Source: Pseudomonas violetae
Lineage (GTDB): Bacteria; Pseudomonadota; Gammaproteobacteria; Pseudomonadales; Pseudomonadaceae
NCBI RefSeq assembly: GCF_023072615.1
Contig: NZ_JAKNRW010000036.1
Coordinates: 1-50,178, forward strand
Direction: 5' to 3'
Length of the DNA: 50,178 nucleotides
Shown here: positions 16,021 through 24,417 of the stretch, one piece after another
How positions within the stretch are numbered: the first letter of the stretch is position 1
Layout: every line of letters begins with the position of its first letter
Translations under genes and position numbers: made by a program
The notes under the pieces: model-generated
What the model was told of the DNA's origin: nothing
Database searches by the model: none
The model's input: only the letters and a program-made list of their open reading frames with translations

Positions 16021-17013
16021 ATGACAGGTCAGAGAGAAACATTGCTTTGCCTCTACAGCTACGACCCATTGGATCGGGTGGTGGGTTGTGCCCCGCTGAA
16101 CCAGGAATCCCTGCAGCGCTATTACCGAAAAAATCGGCTGGCCACTGAAATTCAGGGGCCGGCGCGGTACTCGGTGTTTGAACACGAAGAACAACTATTG
16201 GCACAGCAGCATCAGTCGGGGAGTGTGGACTGCGCTTTGTTGGCAACAGATCTGCAGCGTTCGGTTTTGCACTCCATTGCCGTTGGCAATCATCAAAACC
16301 CCGTTTATTCGCCCTACGGTCATCGCTCTCCCGAAAGTGGCTTGCTGAGCCTGCTGGGTTTCAATGGCGAGCGCAGGGACCCGTTGACCGGGCATTACTT
16401 GCTGGGTCAGGGTTACCGCGCGTTCAATCCGGTGTTGATGCGATTTAACAGTTCCGACCGCTTGAGTCCGTTTGGTAGGGGTGGGGTGAATGGGTATGCG
16501 TATTGTCTGGGGGATCCCGTAAATATGGTGGACCCGAGGGGAGAGTTCGGAATGTTCGCTCGTGGGATCGATCAATTAGTCACTATCGGGCAGACCGTCC
16601 GCAAACAACTCAGTGCAGTGAAGAAAGCCGTGGTGACCAAGTTTTCCAAAGCGCCAACTCTGGGTGAGTCTGGCCGAGAGAGTTTGTTGAACCTAACCCC
16701 AAAATCTCACCGAATGAAAGTTACAGAGGCAATGGTAAGAGTCGACGAATTGAACCTGTATCAAGCGGGTGCAGAGTACAGGCAGGCGGCGAAAAAGCTC
16801 GGTGGACAAGAGGTGAGAGCAGCAAAACAACAAAGATTTGCTGAGCGTAATCAATTTCCTGACGATATTAAGTACAAAGATTTAGAGAAGTACCAGTCCG
16901 ATTTCCAGCAAGCTGACCAGAAATTGATGACTGTGGCTATGGAGCATGTTTTAAAGTACCCCGGGGAATTGATGGCTACAGACAAGCTAATACACATGAT
17001 CAGGGGGAAGTGA
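16021..17013 (+). CDS. Short RHS-core protein with variable C-terminal domain (possible toxin)
   Basis: A 330-residue protein with an RHS repeat-associated core domain at residues about 95-180. Typical core elements are SPYGHR, GLLSLLGFNGERRDPLTGHY, YRAFNPVLMRF, SPFGRGGVNGYAYCLGDP and the closing VDPRGEFG. In RHS systems a polymorphic, often toxic, domain follows this last motif. Here about 150 residues follow, lysine- and glutamine-rich and mostly alpha-helical in appearance, in visibly lower-GC DNA than the core; I do not recognise them. The protein lacks the thousand-residue RHS shell of secreted effectors. ATG 16021 has GGAG 7 bases upstream; ATG 16006 is an alternative. No intact immunity gene follows. 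Confidence 0.8.
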   Translation: MTGQRETLLCLYSYDPLDRVVGCAPLNQESLQRYYRKNRLATEIQGPARYSVFEHEEQLLAQQHQSGSVDCALLATDLQRSVLHSIAVGNHQNPVYSPYGHRSPESGLLSLLGFNGERRDPLTGHYLLGQGYRAFNPVLMRFNSSDRLSPFGRGGVNGYAYCLGDPVNMVDPRGEFGMFARGIDQLVTIGQTVRKQLSAVKKAVVTKFSKAPTLGESGRESLLNLTPKSHRMKVTEAMVRVDELNLYQAGAEYRQAAKKLGGQEVRAAKQQRFAERNQFPDDIKYKDLEKYQSDFQQADQKLMTVAMEHVLKYPGELMATDKLIHMIRGK

Positions 17014-17070
17014 TCGAGTCAGGTGTTTATGGAGAATCGATCACTCTTACAGGTAAAAATTTGTCTGTGA

Positions 17071-18624
17071 TCAGCTTTTACGAACCCTCAAACACCGCCA
17101 CAACGCCACCACCATCAACCCGCTCACCAGCGCCCAGCCCCAGGCCTGCTGGTTTTGCAACCCTTCCACAAACAACTGCGGCGCAATGCCTGCGCCGATA
17201 ATGAAAGTCAGCAAAGCGATTTCCCGGCGCGGCACGCTCACCGGGCGGCACAGGTAGATGAGCGCCGGCAGGATAAACGTCATGCTTGGGAAGCTGCGAT
17301 AACGCGCATCGAATACCAGTTCCAGCATCATTACTGCAGCAGCGAAGCCTGCCCCGGCAACCAGCCATCCGGCCCGACGCTCCAGCACCTTGAATGCCCG
17401 TTCACGCCAGCCGGTGCGAGCGCTCAGGGTCAGTGCGGCATGGGCCAGCACCAACAGATTTAACGCCGTCAGTAGCGCGACCCATAGCCATTCGCTGGCA
17501 AAACGGGTGGTGACGTGCGCCAGGTCGCCCCAGGCGCCAATCGAACAAGCGGCCAGTGCGCCCAACAGTGGCAGTACCAGCGCCGAGCGAGTGCTGCGCA
17601 CGCGACCGCCAAGGAACAGCGTGCCGAGGAAAATCAAGCTGCCGACCACCAGCCATTGCGTCCAGTACGGCACGTTCGATACGGGGCCTGCCAGCACGCC
17701 CTTGTCCTCACGGTCTGCATCGAACAGCCCCCAGTAGCCGCCCACTGCGCCTTCACTGGCGCGCTTCCAAGGCTGGTCGAAAGCTTCGATCAGGTTGTAG
17801 TGCCAGCCCTGCTGTTCGGCCATGGCGACAAAACCGCGGATGAACTTGGCTTCATTGACCCGGCTGGGCAGGGCGGTCTCGCGCTGGCGGCCTTCGCTCG
17901 GCCAGCCAGTTTCGCCAATCATCACGTCCTTGGGGGCAAACTTGTTGCCGAACACCTGGCGCACTTCGGCCACATGCTGCAGTGCGGCATCGATGTTCGA
18001 GGGATCATCTTCCCAGTACGGCAGCAAATGGATGGTCAGGAAATCCACCGCCGGGGCGATTTCCGGGTGCTTGAGCCAGAATTCCCAGACGTCAGCGTAG
18101 GTCACGGGTTGCTTGACCTGGCTCTTGACCTTGTTGATCAGCACGGCCAGTTGAGGGCCGGTGATTTCCTTGCGCAACAGCACTTCGTTGCCGACGATCA
18201 CCGAAGTCACCACGTCGGCATTGGCATTGGCCGAGGCGATCAGCAGGTCGACTTCCTTGGCTGTGTCCACCGGGTTGCTGTTGACCCAGGCGCCAATCAT
18301 CAACTTCAGGCCGTGCTTGCGCGCCAGGTCGGGCAGGGCTTCGAGGCCGGTCATCGAGTAGGTGCGGATGCATTCAAAGCGCGTGGCGAGCAATGCAAGG
18401 TCGGCGTCCATGCGTTCGGGGCGCAATTTGAAGGGCACGTCGAACGGCGACTGGTCCTTGTCGAACGGAGTGTAGGAAGCGCACTGCAGCTTGTGCGTGG
18501 CGCTGGCGACGTCCGGCAGAATCACCGGTTTGCCCAAGCCGTACCAGAAACCACCCAGCGCAAAAAGCCCCAGCAGGCAGGCGAACACATAAGCAAAAAA
18601 AGGAAAGCGCGAGGTCGCGGACAT
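17071..18624 (-). CDS. GH17 beta-glucan enzyme with C-terminal membrane domain
   Basis: A 517-residue membrane-anchored protein. Residues 10-30 form a signal anchor; residues about 45-340 are a glycoside hydrolase family 17 barrel with acid/base Glu 147 in VIVGNEVLL and nucleophile Glu 238 in IGETGWPSEG. The C-terminal 180 residues contain about seven hydrophobic helices. In pseudomonads such proteins have been described as beta-(1,3)-glucanases/glucanosyltransferases and annotated as beta-1,6-glucan synthases; a role in cyclic or branched periplasmic glucans is plausible. ATG 18624 was chosen because the longer frame upstream is non-coding promoter region. Confidence 0.85.
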   Translation of the reverse strand: MSATSRFPFFAYVFACLLGLFALGGFWYGLGKPVILPDVASATHKLQCASYTPFDKDQSPFDVPFKLRPERMDADLALLATRFECIRTYSMTGLEALPDLARKHGLKLMIGAWVNSNPVDTAKEVDLLIASANANADVVTSVIVGNEVLLRKEITGPQLAVLINKVKSQVKQPVTYADVWEFWLKHPEIAPAVDFLTIHLLPYWEDDPSNIDAALQHVAEVRQVFGNKFAPKDVMIGETGWPSEGRQRETALPSRVNEAKFIRGFVAMAEQQGWHYNLIEAFDQPWKRASEGAVGGYWGLFDADREDKGVLAGPVSNVPYWTQWLVVGSLIFLGTLFLGGRVRSTRSALVLPLLGALAACSIGAWGDLAHVTTRFASEWLWVALLTALNLLVLAHAALTLSARTGWRERAFKVLERRAGWLVAGAGFAAAVMMLELVFDARYRSFPSMTFILPALIYLCRPVSVPRREIALLTFIIGAGIAPQLFVEGLQNQQAWGWALVSGLMVVALWRCLRVRKS

Positions 18625-18968
18625 GGTCGGGCCGTCTGGGAGCAAAGCTGGGCATGTTACCTGCATTTGCCGCGAGCTTGGTGGCTCGCGTGGTTTTGAC
18701 ATGCAATGTTCGGGCGGATTGGCCGGTTGAAGGTGAGTGACCAACATTAATGGCGTTCTGATGTCGTTTCTCGATGGCTTGAGGTCGCTGGCAGAGCAGG
18801 TCGCCCACGGCGTCAGGTTGATTATCGAGGCGTCAGTGCTCTCATGGAAAAATCGAGCTGATGATCGAGCGAGCTTGCGGTGAAGCGTGATGGGGGCGCG
18901 GAGCACCAAAACAATACGTTGACGCGACTCGGCATCCGTCGAGCGCAGCACTTTTCGGGGAAGTAACG
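18625..18968. other. Divergent promoter region between GH17 gene and betX
   Basis: 344 bases without a supported gene. It must carry the promoters for the GH17 gene (leftward) and betX (rightward). A small hairpin, CGCGAGC..GCTCGCG, lies at about 18671-18690. A TTGACA at about 18694 has no convincing -10 partner. Nothing else is recognised. Confidence 0.6.
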
Positions 18969-19820
18969 ATGAAGATGCGACGACTTTTAGGCGCGGGTGC
19001 CGCTCTGGTACTGGCAATTGGCTCCACGATGGCCAATGCCGAGAGCAAGACCCTGAGCATCGGTTATGTCGACGGTTGGTCCGACAGCGTCGCGACCACT
19101 CATGTGGCAGCCGAAGTAATTAAGCAGAAACTCGGTTATGACGTGAAGTTGCAAGCGGTTGCGACCGGGATCATGTGGCAGGGCGTTGCCACCGGCAAGC
19201 TCGATGCCATGCTCTCCGCCTGGCTGCCGGTGACCCACGGCGACTACTGGACCAAGAACAAGGACGAGGTTGTCGACTACGGTCCGAACTTCAAGGACGC
19301 CAAGATTGGCTTGATCGTGCCGGAGTACGTCAAGGCCAAGTCGATTGAAGACCTGAAAACCGACGACAGCTTCAAGGGTCGTATCGTTGGCATCGATGCC
19401 GGTTCAGGCGTGATGCTCAAGACCGACCAGGCAATCAAGGATTACGACCTGAGCAATTACACCCTTAAGGCCAGTTCCGGCGCCGGCATGATTGCCGAGC
19501 TGACCCGTGCCGAGAAAAAGAAAGAATCCATCGCCGTCACCGGCTGGGTGCCGCACTGGATGTTCGCCAAGTGGAAACTGCGCTTCCTCGACGACCCGAA
19601 AGGCGTTTACGGTGCGGCTGAAACCGTGAACAGCATCGGCAGCAAAGAGCTGGCGACCAAGGCTCCGGAAGTGGTCAAGTTCCTGAAGAATTTCCAGTGG
19701 GCGTCGAAAGACGAAATCGGTGAAGTGATGCTGGCCATCCAGGATGGCGCCAAGCCGGAAGCGGCGGCAAAGGATTGGGTTGCCAAGCACCCGGAGCGCG
19801 TTGCTGACTGGACTAAATAA
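18969..19820 (+). CDS. betX: Glycine betaine ABC transporter substrate-binding protein (BetX type)
   Basis: A 283-residue periplasmic binding protein of the OpuAC family, with a signal peptide ending ANA|ES. The sequence IGYVDGWSDSVATTHVAAEVI, the MLSAWLPVTHGDYW segment and VTGWVPHWMFAKW supply the tryptophans expected of an aromatic cage for quaternary ammonium compounds. No permease or ATPase gene adjoins it, so it should work with a core transporter encoded elsewhere; in P. aeruginosa BetX serves the CbcWV transporter in this way. The assignment to BetX rather than CbcX or CaiX rests on its position next to the DUF485/actP pair, as I remember from P. aeruginosa. ATG has GGGGAAG upstream. 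Confidence 0.85.
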   Translation: MKMRRLLGAGAALVLAIGSTMANAESKTLSIGYVDGWSDSVATTHVAAEVIKQKLGYDVKLQAVATGIMWQGVATGKLDAMLSAWLPVTHGDYWTKNKDEVVDYGPNFKDAKIGLIVPEYVKAKSIEDLKTDDSFKGRIVGIDAGSGVMLKTDQAIKDYDLSNYTLKASSGAGMIAELTRAEKKKESIAVTGWVPHWMFAKWKLRFLDDPKGVYGAAETVNSIGSKELATKAPEVVKFLKNFQWASKDEIGEVMLAIQDGAKPEAAAKDWVAKHPERVADWTK

Positions 19821-19840
19821 CAAATACGCACTGTGAACCC

Positions 19841-19930
19841 TGTGGGAGCGGGCTTGCCCGCGAAAGCGATCCGTCAGTTGGCTGATTAGTTGACTGACCC
19901 GACGCTTTCGCAGGCAGGCCAGCTCCCACA
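19841..19930. repeat. REPIN after betX
   Basis: Inverted REP pair: TGTGGGAGCGGGCTTGCCCG on the left, and on the right GCAGGCAGGCCAGCTCCCACA, which has drifted by several bases. The spacer carries a second inverted stretch (GTCAGTTGGCTGA / TTGACTGAC). It can serve as the transcript end for betX. Confidence 0.85.
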
Positions 19931-19949
19931 GTTTTTTGTGTGCTCGACA

Positions 19950-19978
19950 TTGGCGCATGTGTCATGTCGTTCTAATAC
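19950..19978 (+). promoter_or_regulatory. Candidate sigma-70 promoter for DUF485-actP
   Basis: TTGGCG, 17 bases, then TAATAC, about 80 bases upstream of the DUF485 start codon. Spacing is ideal and the hexamers are moderate matches. Proposed from sequence only. Confidence 0.4.
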
Positions 19979-20059
19979 TAAGGTCGTCTGGAACCTGGCC
20001 CGCAGCCGCATAGAGTGGATAACGTTCAAACAATAATCTGTGCTGCGAGGATAAAAACA

Positions 20060-20371
20060 ATGAACGACAGCATTTACCTCTCGATTCAAAACAGCCCGCG
20101 CTTCAAGGAGCTGGTTAGCAAGAGAGAAAAGTTCGCCTGGATTCTTTCAGCGATCATGCTTGGGCTTTACTCCGGATTCATTCTTCTGATCGCCTACGGG
20201 CCGCATATATTGGGCGCGAAAATCAGTCCTGAGTCATCCATCACTTGGGGTATTCCGATCGGTGTTGGGCTGATCCTCTCTGCCTTCATCCTGACCGCCA
20301 TCTATGTTCGACGCGCCAATGGCGAGTTCGACGACCTGAACAATGCGATTCTCAAGGAGGCTCAGCAATGA
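20060..20371 (+). CDS. yjcH: DUF485 membrane protein, ActP partner
   Basis: A 103-residue inner-membrane protein of the DUF485 (YjcH) family, almost always encoded just before an acetate symporter. Two hydrophobic spans are visible (about 24-48 and 62-84), preceded by a short soluble NSPRFKELVSKREKF segment typical of the family. Its stop codon overlaps the actP start (ATGA), so the two are translated together; a role in assembly or activity of ActP is inferred. ATG 20060 has GAGGA upstream. Confidence 0.92.
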   Translation: MNDSIYLSIQNSPRFKELVSKREKFAWILSAIMLGLYSGFILLIAYGPHILGAKISPESSITWGIPIGVGLILSAFILTAIYVRRANGEFDDLNNAILKEAQQ

Positions 20372-22026
20372 TCCGGCGTCTACTGGCTCTATTGAGCATC
20401 GCAGCCTTCGCTCCTGGCGTTTGGGCCGCAGAAGCCCTTACGGGTGAAGTTCAGAAGCAACCGCTCAACGTTGCCGCGATTCTGATGTTCGTGGTCTTCG
20501 TTGGTGCGACCCTGTGCATCACCTACTGGGCCTCGAAGAAAAACAACTCGGCGGCTGACTACTATGCGGCCGGCGGCAAGATTACCGGTTTCCAGAACGG
20601 TCTGGCGATTGCCGGTGACTACATGTCCGCGGCGTCCTTCCTGGGTATTTCCGCCCTGGTGTTCACCTCCGGCTACGACGGCCTGATCTATTCGATCGGC
20701 TTCCTGGTGGGCTGGCCGATCATTCTGTTCCTGATCGCCGAGCGCCTGCGTAACCTGGGCAAGTACACCTTTGCCGACGTGGCGTCCTATCGCCTCGGGC
20801 AGACCCAGATTCGCTCCCTGTCCGCCTGCGGTTCGCTGGTGGTGGTGGCGTTCTACCTGATCGCGCAAATGGTCGGTGCCGGCAAGCTGATCCAGCTGCT
20901 GTTCGGTCTGGACTACCACGTTGCGGTGATCCTGGTGGGTATCCTGATGTGCATGTACGTGCTGTTCGGCGGCATGCTGGCGACCACTTGGGTGCAGATC
21001 ATCAAGGCGGTACTGTTGCTGTCCGGTGCCACGTTCATGGCACTGATGGTGATGAAGCACGTCAACTTCGACTTCAACGCGCTGTTCTCCGAGGCGATCA
21101 AGGTCCACCCTAAAGGTGAAGCAATCATGAGCCCCGGCGGTCTGGTGAAGGATCCGGTCTCCGCATTCTCCCTGGGACTTGCGCTGATGTTCGGTACTGC
21201 TGGCCTGCCGCACATCCTGATGCGCTTCTTCACCGTGAGTGACGCGAAAGAAGCTCGCAAGAGCGTGTTGTACGCAACCGGCTTCATTGGCTACTTCTAC
21301 ATCCTGACCTTTATCATCGGCTTCGGCGCGATCCTGCTGGTCAGCACCAACCCGGCCTTCAAGGATGCTGCTGGCGCGCTGCTGGGCGGTAACAACATGG
21401 CGGCGGTGCACTTGGCCAACGCAGTGGGCGGCAGTATCTTCCTGGGCTTCATCTCGGCGGTGGCTTTCGCAACCATCCTGGCTGTTGTGGCGGGCCTGAC
21501 CCTGGCCGGTGCTTCGGCGGTATCGCACGACCTGTACGCCAGCGTGATCAAGAAAGGCAAGGCGAACGAGAAGGACGAGATCCGCGTGTCGAAAATCACC
21601 ACTATCGCCCTGGCGGTGCTGGCGATTGGCCTGGGTATCCTGTTCGAAAGCCAGAACATCGCGTTCATGGTGGGCCTGGCATTCTCCATCGCTGCGAGCT
21701 GTAACTTCCCGGTACTACTGCTCTCCATGTACTGGAAGAAGCTGACTACGCGGGGTGCGATGATCGGCGGCTGGCTGGGCCTGATCAGTGCAGTGGGCTT
21801 GATGGTGCTTGGGCCGACCATCTGGGTGCAGATACTGCATCACGAGAAGGCGATCTTCCCGTATGAGTATCCGGCGCTGTTCTCCATGGCGATCGCTTTT
21901 GTCGGGATCTGGTTCTTCTCTATCACGGACAAGTCCGCGGCAGGGGTCAATGAGCGAGCGTTGTTCTTCCCGCAATTTGTTCGATCGCAAACTGGGTTGG
22001 GGGCGAGTGGCGCTGTTTCGCACTGA
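20368..22026 (+). CDS. actP: Cation/acetate symporter ActP
   Basis: A 552-residue sodium:solute symporter family protein importing acetate and related short carboxylates. A cleavable signal-like N-terminus (ending VWAA) precedes about 13 membrane helices, as in E. coli ActP. Family segments include ADYYAAGGKITGFQNGLAIAG, YMSAASFLGISALVF and GTAGLPHILMRFFTV. The ATG has AAGGAGG 7 bases upstream and overlaps the DUF485 gene by 4 bases. A terminator follows at 22064. The product fits the nearby citrate synthase and TCA genes, which burn acetate-derived acetyl-CoA. Confidence 0.97.
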   Translation: MIRRLLALLSIAAFAPGVWAAEALTGEVQKQPLNVAAILMFVVFVGATLCITYWASKKNNSAADYYAAGGKITGFQNGLAIAGDYMSAASFLGISALVFTSGYDGLIYSIGFLVGWPIILFLIAERLRNLGKYTFADVASYRLGQTQIRSLSACGSLVVVAFYLIAQMVGAGKLIQLLFGLDYHVAVILVGILMCMYVLFGGMLATTWVQIIKAVLLLSGATFMALMVMKHVNFDFNALFSEAIKVHPKGEAIMSPGGLVKDPVSAFSLGLALMFGTAGLPHILMRFFTVSDAKEARKSVLYATGFIGYFYILTFIIGFGAILLVSTNPAFKDAAGALLGGNNMAAVHLANAVGGSIFLGFISAVAFATILAVVAGLTLAGASAVSHDLYASVIKKGKANEKDEIRVSKITTIALAVLAIGLGILFESQNIAFMVGLAFSIAASCNFPVLLLSMYWKKLTTRGAMIGGWLGLISAVGLMVLGPTIWVQILHHEKAIFPYEYPALFSMAIAFVGIWFFSITDKSAAGVNERALFFPQFVRSQTGLGASGAVSH

Positions 22027-22460
22027 GTGTTCAACAAGTCATGATTAAGCTGCGCTAACACACAAATGCCCTGGTCGATAGACTGGGGCATTTTTTGATT
22101 GCCGAATACCCCGTAGCGCGCTTTACGCGCCAGGGGTGGTTCCAAACAAACACATTTCGCCCCAAGTCTGTATAGTCTTTGGCTGTCCGTATCAGGGCTA
22201 TCGGTTTCTGATGCAGGACTCATCTTCCGGTTATTACCGGCTTTTGCTGCAAGCACTGGGTTCAACGTGCTGGCGCACGCTTTACCTTTAGACCTGGAGC
22301 GCTCTTTGCGCACCGTCTCTTGCCAGCCTTCACATTGACAACCTCTCGGGCCTCTGTCCGATGCTGCCTGTCTGTCAGGACTCCGGGTTGTTACGCGCCT
22401 GCCGATTTCGGACTCTCGTCCCATCTGCGGTGACTTTGGCGCATAAAAAAGGAGAAAGGA
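22027..22460. other. Long leader region before the second symporter gene
   Basis: 434 bases without a supported gene. It starts with the actP terminator (22064-22096). The rest has several small hairpins (for example GCGCG/CGCGC near 22115-22131 and AGCAC/GTGCT near 22252-22274) and ends with AGGAGA before the ATG. A TATAGT at about 22171 could be a -10 element, implying a transcribed leader of roughly 280 bases; its -35 is weak. I do not recognise a known riboswitch. Confidence 0.5.
22064..22096 (+). terminator. Terminator after actP
   Basis: Stem AAATGCCC / GGGCATTT with an inner GTC/GAC extension, loop GATA, followed by a run of six T. Placed 38 bases after the actP stop codon. Confidence 0.85.
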
Positions 22461-24131
22461 ATGTTCCAACTTTCCACCCCCACCGTTTTGCTGCTTCTGT
22501 TCTGTTTCTATGGCCTGACCTTTTTGGTGTCCTTACGCGTGGGTCGCAAGAACGAAAACGTCGACGGTTACATGGTTTCCAATAACTCAATTGGCTTTGG
22601 CATGGCGGCTGCCAGCATGACCGCCACCTGGATCTGGGCCGCCTCATTCTATGCGTCAGCCAGTTCAGGCTATAAGTTTGGTCTCTCCGGTGCGCTGCAT
22701 TACGGCTTCTGGGGAGCGTTGATGATTTTATTTATCTACCCCTTTGGCCGGCGCTTTCGAGCATTGGCGCCCAAGGCTCACACGCTTGCAGAGATCATGC
22801 ACGCCCGCCACGGGCGTTCCAGTCAGATGATTCTGGCGGGCTCGAACATAGTGGGGAGCATGATCAGTTTGATGGTCAATTTTACGGCTGCCGGCGCGTT
22901 GGTGGCCGTGCTCTCTCCGCTGAGTTTTATTCAGGGGGTATTGATCGCCGGTTGCGGAATTCTCGGTTACACCATCTGGTCAGGCTTTCGCTCTTCAGTA
23001 ATGACCGATTTTGGCCAGCTAATCGCAATGATCTTTGCTGCTGTGGTGATCATTCCGATTATCTTCTTTCAGTTGGGCGGCCCTGAACTCTTCGCTCAAG
23101 GCATGCCAAACATAACTGCGGAGCAAGCCAGCTTCTATTCAAAAACGGCCATTTTGGAACAGGGCGCTCCCTATTTCGTTGCGGTCCTGGCCTACGCTAT
23201 CGGTAATCAAACGATTGCCCAGCGGCTGTTTGCGGTGCGTGAAGACTTGATGAAGTCGACGTTTATTACGGCCACCATTGGTTATGCTTCGATTGTGATT
23301 GGCTTGGGCATGCTGGGTTTTCTGGCATTGCTGGCCGGTGTACAACCGGTGGACGGCGACTTAAACAACCTGATCCCTCAAATGGCCTCGACTTATCTGC
23401 CGCCGTTTGCAGTTGGGCTATTTTTTATCATGGTGATTGGTTCGCTGTCGTCGACCGCCGATTCGGACTTGTCGGCCCTGTCCGCGCTGGTAATGACCGA
23501 TGTTTATGGAAAAAACCTGGCCAATGGCAAGCCTGACCCCAAAACCATGCTGTTTGTCGGACGCTTGACCATGGTCGTTGCGACCATGCTCGCCGTGGTG
23601 TTCGCCAGCCTCAAGCTGGATATCCTGACCATGCTCATTTTTGTGGGCGCGTTATGGGGCGCCATCGTGTTCCCGGTCATTGCCAGCCTGTATTGGGGGC
23701 GGATTACCAATGCTGGCTTCACCAGTGCAGCTATTGCGGGCTTCTTGATGTTTTTGGCTGCGCGCTTTGAGGTCCTGGAATTACAAGGGGTGGTCGCACT
23801 GTTCTTCGAGTTATTTGCCTCTATCGGAGGCGGCGTAGTGATTGGGTTGATGGCCTTTGGTTTCTTTGGGCGCAAAGTAGGGTTCACCTTGGGCGGGCTT
23901 GCGTTTTTGGTTCTGGCCCCGTTTGCGTTCGGCTTTTTGCGCGATTACCCGGTACTGCTTAGCTCGCTGACCGCCTACGGCGTCAGTACGGTGGTCTGCG
24001 TATTTGTGAGTTTGTTGTCCAACGAAGATTTTGATTTTGAATGCATCAACGAGCGGGTCGTGGCCTTCCACTACAACACCGATTCCGTCACTGAAGACAA
24101 AGGAGTTCCTTCATGTCCAACTTCGCATTGA
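22461..24131 (+). CDS. Sodium:solute symporter, substrate unknown (possibly urea-like)
   Basis: A 556-residue protein with about 14 hydrophobic helices, of the sodium:solute symporter superfamily but clearly different from ActP. Segments such as MAAASMTATWIWAASFYASA and GSLSSTADSDLSALSALVMTD resemble the urea/DUR3-like branch, though I cannot fix the substrate. Codon use is less GC-biased than in actP, for example runs such as TTTTTTATCATGGTGATTGG. ATG 22461 has AAGGAGAAAGGA upstream. The last 19 bases overlap the start of a 43-residue partner gene. The 24274-24383 hairpins end the unit. Confidence 0.88.
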   Translation: MFQLSTPTVLLLLFCFYGLTFLVSLRVGRKNENVDGYMVSNNSIGFGMAAASMTATWIWAASFYASASSGYKFGLSGALHYGFWGALMILFIYPFGRRFRALAPKAHTLAEIMHARHGRSSQMILAGSNIVGSMISLMVNFTAAGALVAVLSPLSFIQGVLIAGCGILGYTIWSGFRSSVMTDFGQLIAMIFAAVVIIPIIFFQLGGPELFAQGMPNITAEQASFYSKTAILEQGAPYFVAVLAYAIGNQTIAQRLFAVREDLMKSTFITATIGYASIVIGLGMLGFLALLAGVQPVDGDLNNLIPQMASTYLPPFAVGLFFIMVIGSLSSTADSDLSALSALVMTDVYGKNLANGKPDPKTMLFVGRLTMVVATMLAVVFASLKLDILTMLIFVGALWGAIVFPVIASLYWGRITNAGFTSAAIAGFLMFLAARFEVLELQGVVALFFELFASIGGGVVIGLMAFGFFGRKVGFTLGGLAFLVLAPFAFGFLRDYPVLLSSLTAYGVSTVVCVFVSLLSNEDFDFECINERVVAFHYNTDSVTEDKGVPSCPTSH

Positions 24132-24244
24132 CCCTTTACGTGTTGATCTGGCCGGCCATCGCGGCGCTGGTGATGATTACCTTATGCGTCAGCTTGTACC
24201 GCGACATTCGAAAGGCCAAGCGTAACGGCGCCGACCTGGTGTAG
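24113..24244 (+). CDS. Small transporter subunit, 43 residues
   Basis: A short gene overlapping the 3' end of the symporter by 19 bases in another frame. The ATG has AAGGAG 8 bases upstream. The product begins MSNFALTLYVLIWPAIAALV, has one membrane helix (about 5-29) and a basic tail (RDIRKAKRNGADLV). Pseudomonad and related symporter operons carry such one-helix proteins, listed as putative transporter small subunits. The tight overlap indicates stoichiometric synthesis with the symporter; a stabilising or regulatory role is inferred. Confidence 0.88.
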   Translation: MSNFALTLYVLIWPAIAALVMITLCVSLYRDIRKAKRNGADLV

Positions 24245-24273
24245 GCTTTTTTGGCGCTTTAAGCGCGCGTTAG

Positions 24274-24301
24274 GCGGGCCTGCTATCTATCGCAGGCCCG
24301 C
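24274..24301 (+). terminator. Hairpin downstream of symporter operon
   Basis: Perfect 10-bp GC-rich stem GCGGGCCTGC / GCAGGCCCGC around an 8-base loop, 30 bases after the small subunit gene. There is no T run, so it is more likely an RNA-protecting or pause structure than a full terminator. Confidence 0.55.
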
Positions 24302-24351
24302 GTCTCGTTAAGGAAGTTCACCGTTTGAAGGCTTTGCGTCGCGCACAAATC

Positions 24352-24383
24352 AAAACGGCCTCTATATAAATAGAGGCCGTTTT
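24352..24383. terminator. Bidirectional terminator between symporter operon and gltA
   Basis: Perfect 13-bp stem AAAACGGCCTCTA / TAGAGGCCGTTTT with a 6-base loop. With A and T runs on both sides it can stop transcription of the converging symporter operon and gltA. Confidence 0.88.
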
Positions 24384-24417
24384 CGGTACAGCTCAAGACA
24401 TTATCGCAAGACAGGTC

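Noticed and set aside
17010..17201. Complete small gene after the RHS protein
   Set aside because: Only the first 20 or so codons lie in unique DNA; the rest is antisense to the GH17 gene end. Kept as a possible gene remnant in the findings, not as a gene.
22361..22585. 74-codon plus-strand frame across the start of the second symporter
   Set aside because: Overlaps the well-supported symporter start in another frame and has no ribosome binding site or recognisable product.
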